From Trichomonas tenax (lineage: Eukaryota > Parabasalia > Trichomonadida > Trichomonadidae), in the NCBI GenBank assembly GCA_023091735.1, contig JALKBU010001092.1:1-16888 (forward strand): a stretch of DNA of 16,888 bases, written 5' to 3'. A program made the translations under genes and the position numbers. Below the pieces are notes generated by a model, which was not told where the DNA came from, ran no database searches, and saw only the letters and a program-made list of their open reading frames with translations. Shown one piece after another: positions 15,883 to 16,888 of the stretch (position 1 is the stretch's first letter; every line of letters starts with the position of its first letter).

Positions 15883-16036
15883 AGAGAATCTCGAATGTTA
15901 TGAATCATATGAATTTTTCAAAGTAGTTCCTACTGTCGCATACACAGTGAAAAAGCCATTTAAGTGTGACATCAATGGCTTTTACACTGTGAATCAGACA
16001 GTAGGAACAACACTTGTGTGCATTTCGAGATTCTCT
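15883..16036 (+). ncRNA. Stem-loop 2: long nested inverted repeat
   Basis: Inner arms 15923-15961 and 15974-16011 are about 39 and 38 bases, differ at only a few positions and enclose a 12-base loop. Outer arms AGAGAATCTCGAATG (15883-15897) and CATTTCGAGATTCTCT (16021-16036) pair almost perfectly. Asymmetric single-stranded stretches of about 25 and 9 bases separate outer and inner helices. With stem-loop 1 this forms a compact two-hairpin locus. It could be a small-RNA precursor, a structured non-coding RNA or a fold-back transposable element. No known RNA family signature was recognised. Confidence 0.45.
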
Positions 16037-16165
16037 GATTTTTTGGAATTTATATTTTTTAATTATTTTTTGAAGACATAAAAAGTAATTTGTTTTGAAA
16101 AATTGGCTTGTTAGTTCCCAAAGTTCAACATTTTGATAAACTTTACCACGGCGAAATGTTATATA

Positions 16166-16351
16166 CTAACTGAGCCTGTGAACGATAGGGGTCTTAACGT
16201 CTTCTTGAGATAAAACATAAATGGGAATTGTTCCATTTTCATTGTATGGAGCATCTCCTGGAAAATCATCATCGACCGCTAAAAACGGAAAAGAGAAAGG
16301 AAAAAACATCGAAAAAGCCAGTGGCGGGAGTTTAAATCGTTTATTCAACAT
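16166..16351 (-). CDS. Doubtful small ORF with overlapping bipartite element
   Basis: A 61-codon frame from ATG at 16351. A second in-frame ATG at 16309 would give a 47-residue peptide starting MFFPFSFPFLAVDDD. The later part (GTIPIYVLSQEDVKTPIVHRLS spans about residues 40-61) has balanced composition. PIVHRL recalls a motif in ER signal peptidases, but nothing else supports that link. The frame's first codons lie within the GC-rich bipartite element (16318-16346), so only the second ATG would be downstream of a promoter. It may be a remnant rather than a gene. Confidence 0.3.
   Translation of the reverse strand: MLNKRFKLPPLAFSMFFPFSFPFLAVDDDFPGDAPYNENGTIPIYVLSQEDVKTPIVHRLS
16308..16346 (-). 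promoter_or_regulatory. Bipartite GC element, copy 2 (CCAGTGGCGGGA-N9-GTTTATTC)
   Basis: ATCGAAAAA (from 16308), CCAGTGGCGGGA at 16318-16329, a nine-base gap and GTTTATTC at 16339-16346 reproduce the arrangement at 12189-12230. On the minus strand the TCGAT that follows the element runs directly into the ATG at 16309. An E2F-like core and promoter role are inferred. Confidence 0.45.
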
Positions 16352-16522
16352 ATATCTCTGTTAAAGTATAATCCTAAGATATAATTGATTAATTTGAGTA
16401 AAATATTTTTTTCTTTTTCTTCATATATTATTAACCTCCATATTTTGTCTTAAGAACTATATGAGTGATTGATATATATATGAGTATGTGTATATGAATG
16501 TGTTTCTCTGCACATATTATTC

Positions 16523-16888
16523 TTAATATGTGGGTTCCTCTGCAAGGATGTCACCGATTGCATCTTCTCCAAGTCTGACTCTGTAGTCCTTTGATGGTCT
16601 GTAGAAGATGTTGTACGAACCGATGATTGCAGCGGTTGACATCCTGCGCATGAGAAGGTTGCAGTTCTTGACTTTGTACTTTATGAGTACCAATTGCAAG
16701 TCCTTCGCTGATTTGTGGTAAATAAAGCCGAGACTTGAGATGACAACTGTTGTGTGTTGCGTTTTTTGTTGTAGTTCTATTGTTCCTTGCCGTGCTTTAT
16801 CTCTTGCTTGCAGAATTGCGCTTATAATCTGTTGGGAATTGTCGTGCACTGATGTTATTATTGTGTTTTTTTGTTCTTCTGACTGGTT
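16523..16888 (-). CDS. C-terminal part of an unknown protein, cut by the right edge
   Basis: The minus-strand frame is open from the window edge (16888) to TAA at 16525-16523, giving 121 residues. No ATG marks a start; the GTG at 16849 is merely internal. The visible part begins with a polar, Gln/Lys-rich helical stretch (about residues 1-45, SQQIISAILQARDKARQ), probably coiled coil. It then has a more compact mixed segment (TTVVISSLGFIYH, LQLVLIKYKVKNCNLLMRRM, then SYNIFYRPSKDYRVRL), ending acidic (GEDAIGDILAEEPTY). There is no transmembrane segment. The family is not recognised. Codon use resembles the intact genes, so it is probably functional. Confidence 0.6.
   Translation of the reverse strand, partial: NQSEEQKNTIITSVHDNSQQIISAILQARDKARQGTIELQQKTQHTTVVISSLGFIYHKSAKDLQLVLIKYKVKNCNLLMRRMSTAAIIGSYNIFYRPSKDYRVRLGEDAIGDILAEEPTY

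Noticed and set aside
15819..16036. H/ACA snoRNA identity for the two hairpins
   Set aside because: An H-box-like AGAACA lies between them, but there is no ACA near the 3' end and the inner stems lack clear guide pockets, so it is left as an unassigned structured RNA.
15851..16081. 76-residue plus-strand frame
   Set aside because: It lies over the long inverted repeat; the apparent peptide is explained by the two palindromic arms.

Overview
The window looks like nuclear DNA from a parabasalid protist, most likely a trichomonad of the Tritrichomonas/Trichomonas group. It carries eukaryote-only proteins (replication protein A subunit 2, VPS53, a BET-type bromodomain protein, dynein heavy chain remnants) in long intron-free reading frames. 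Genes of moderate GC are separated by short, very AT-rich spacers. Several genes have an initiator-like TCAYW about 18-20 nt before the ATG, and stop codons often read TAAA; both traits are known from trichomonads. The species is inferred from style and gene content, not proven.

Layout. 1-130: end of a partial unknown coding frame. 131-689: spacer with repeated AAAAGTGA(C) motifs. 690-1235 (-): Lys/Ala/Pro/Ser-rich basic protein. 1236-1676: divergent promoter region holding a dense cluster of TTTACATG(A/T)CA motifs. 1677-2405 (+): RPA2. 2406-2757: spacer with three more of the motifs. 2758-6348 (+): 1196-residue helical solenoid protein, possibly related to Rod/KNTC1. 6349-6807: four degenerate tandem repeats of about 97 bp. 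6808-7374 (+): double-cystatin-like protein. 7456-8199 (-): multi-pass membrane protein resembling TMEM33/Pom33. 8200-8886: AT-rich divergent promoter. 8887-11034 (+): VPS53, a tethering-complex subunit. 11290-11961 (-): bromodomain plus NET protein.

12281-14216 is different in character. Its ends share a 15-bp inverted sequence set inside AATTGCAATT-rich repeat clusters. Between them lie broken minus-strand coding fragments and a 21-bp repeat array encoding heptapeptides, which reads as a decayed mobile element or gene. It is followed by a dynein heavy chain pseudogene (about 14350-15017), another orphan coding fragment with a 3' hairpin (15067-15290), a two-hairpin structured locus (15819-16036), a doubtful small ORF (16166-16351) and the C-terminal end of an unknown gene running off the right edge (16523-16888).

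The intact genes are housekeeping functions (replication, membrane traffic, chromatin reading, possibly mitosis), and they are not an operon. The most interesting non-coding signals are the TTTACATG(A/T)CA motif set, concentrated near RPA2, the solenoid gene and the bromodomain gene; a bipartite element CCAGTGGCGGGA-N9-GTTTATTC present twice with identical spacing; and the paired hairpins near 15.9 kb.
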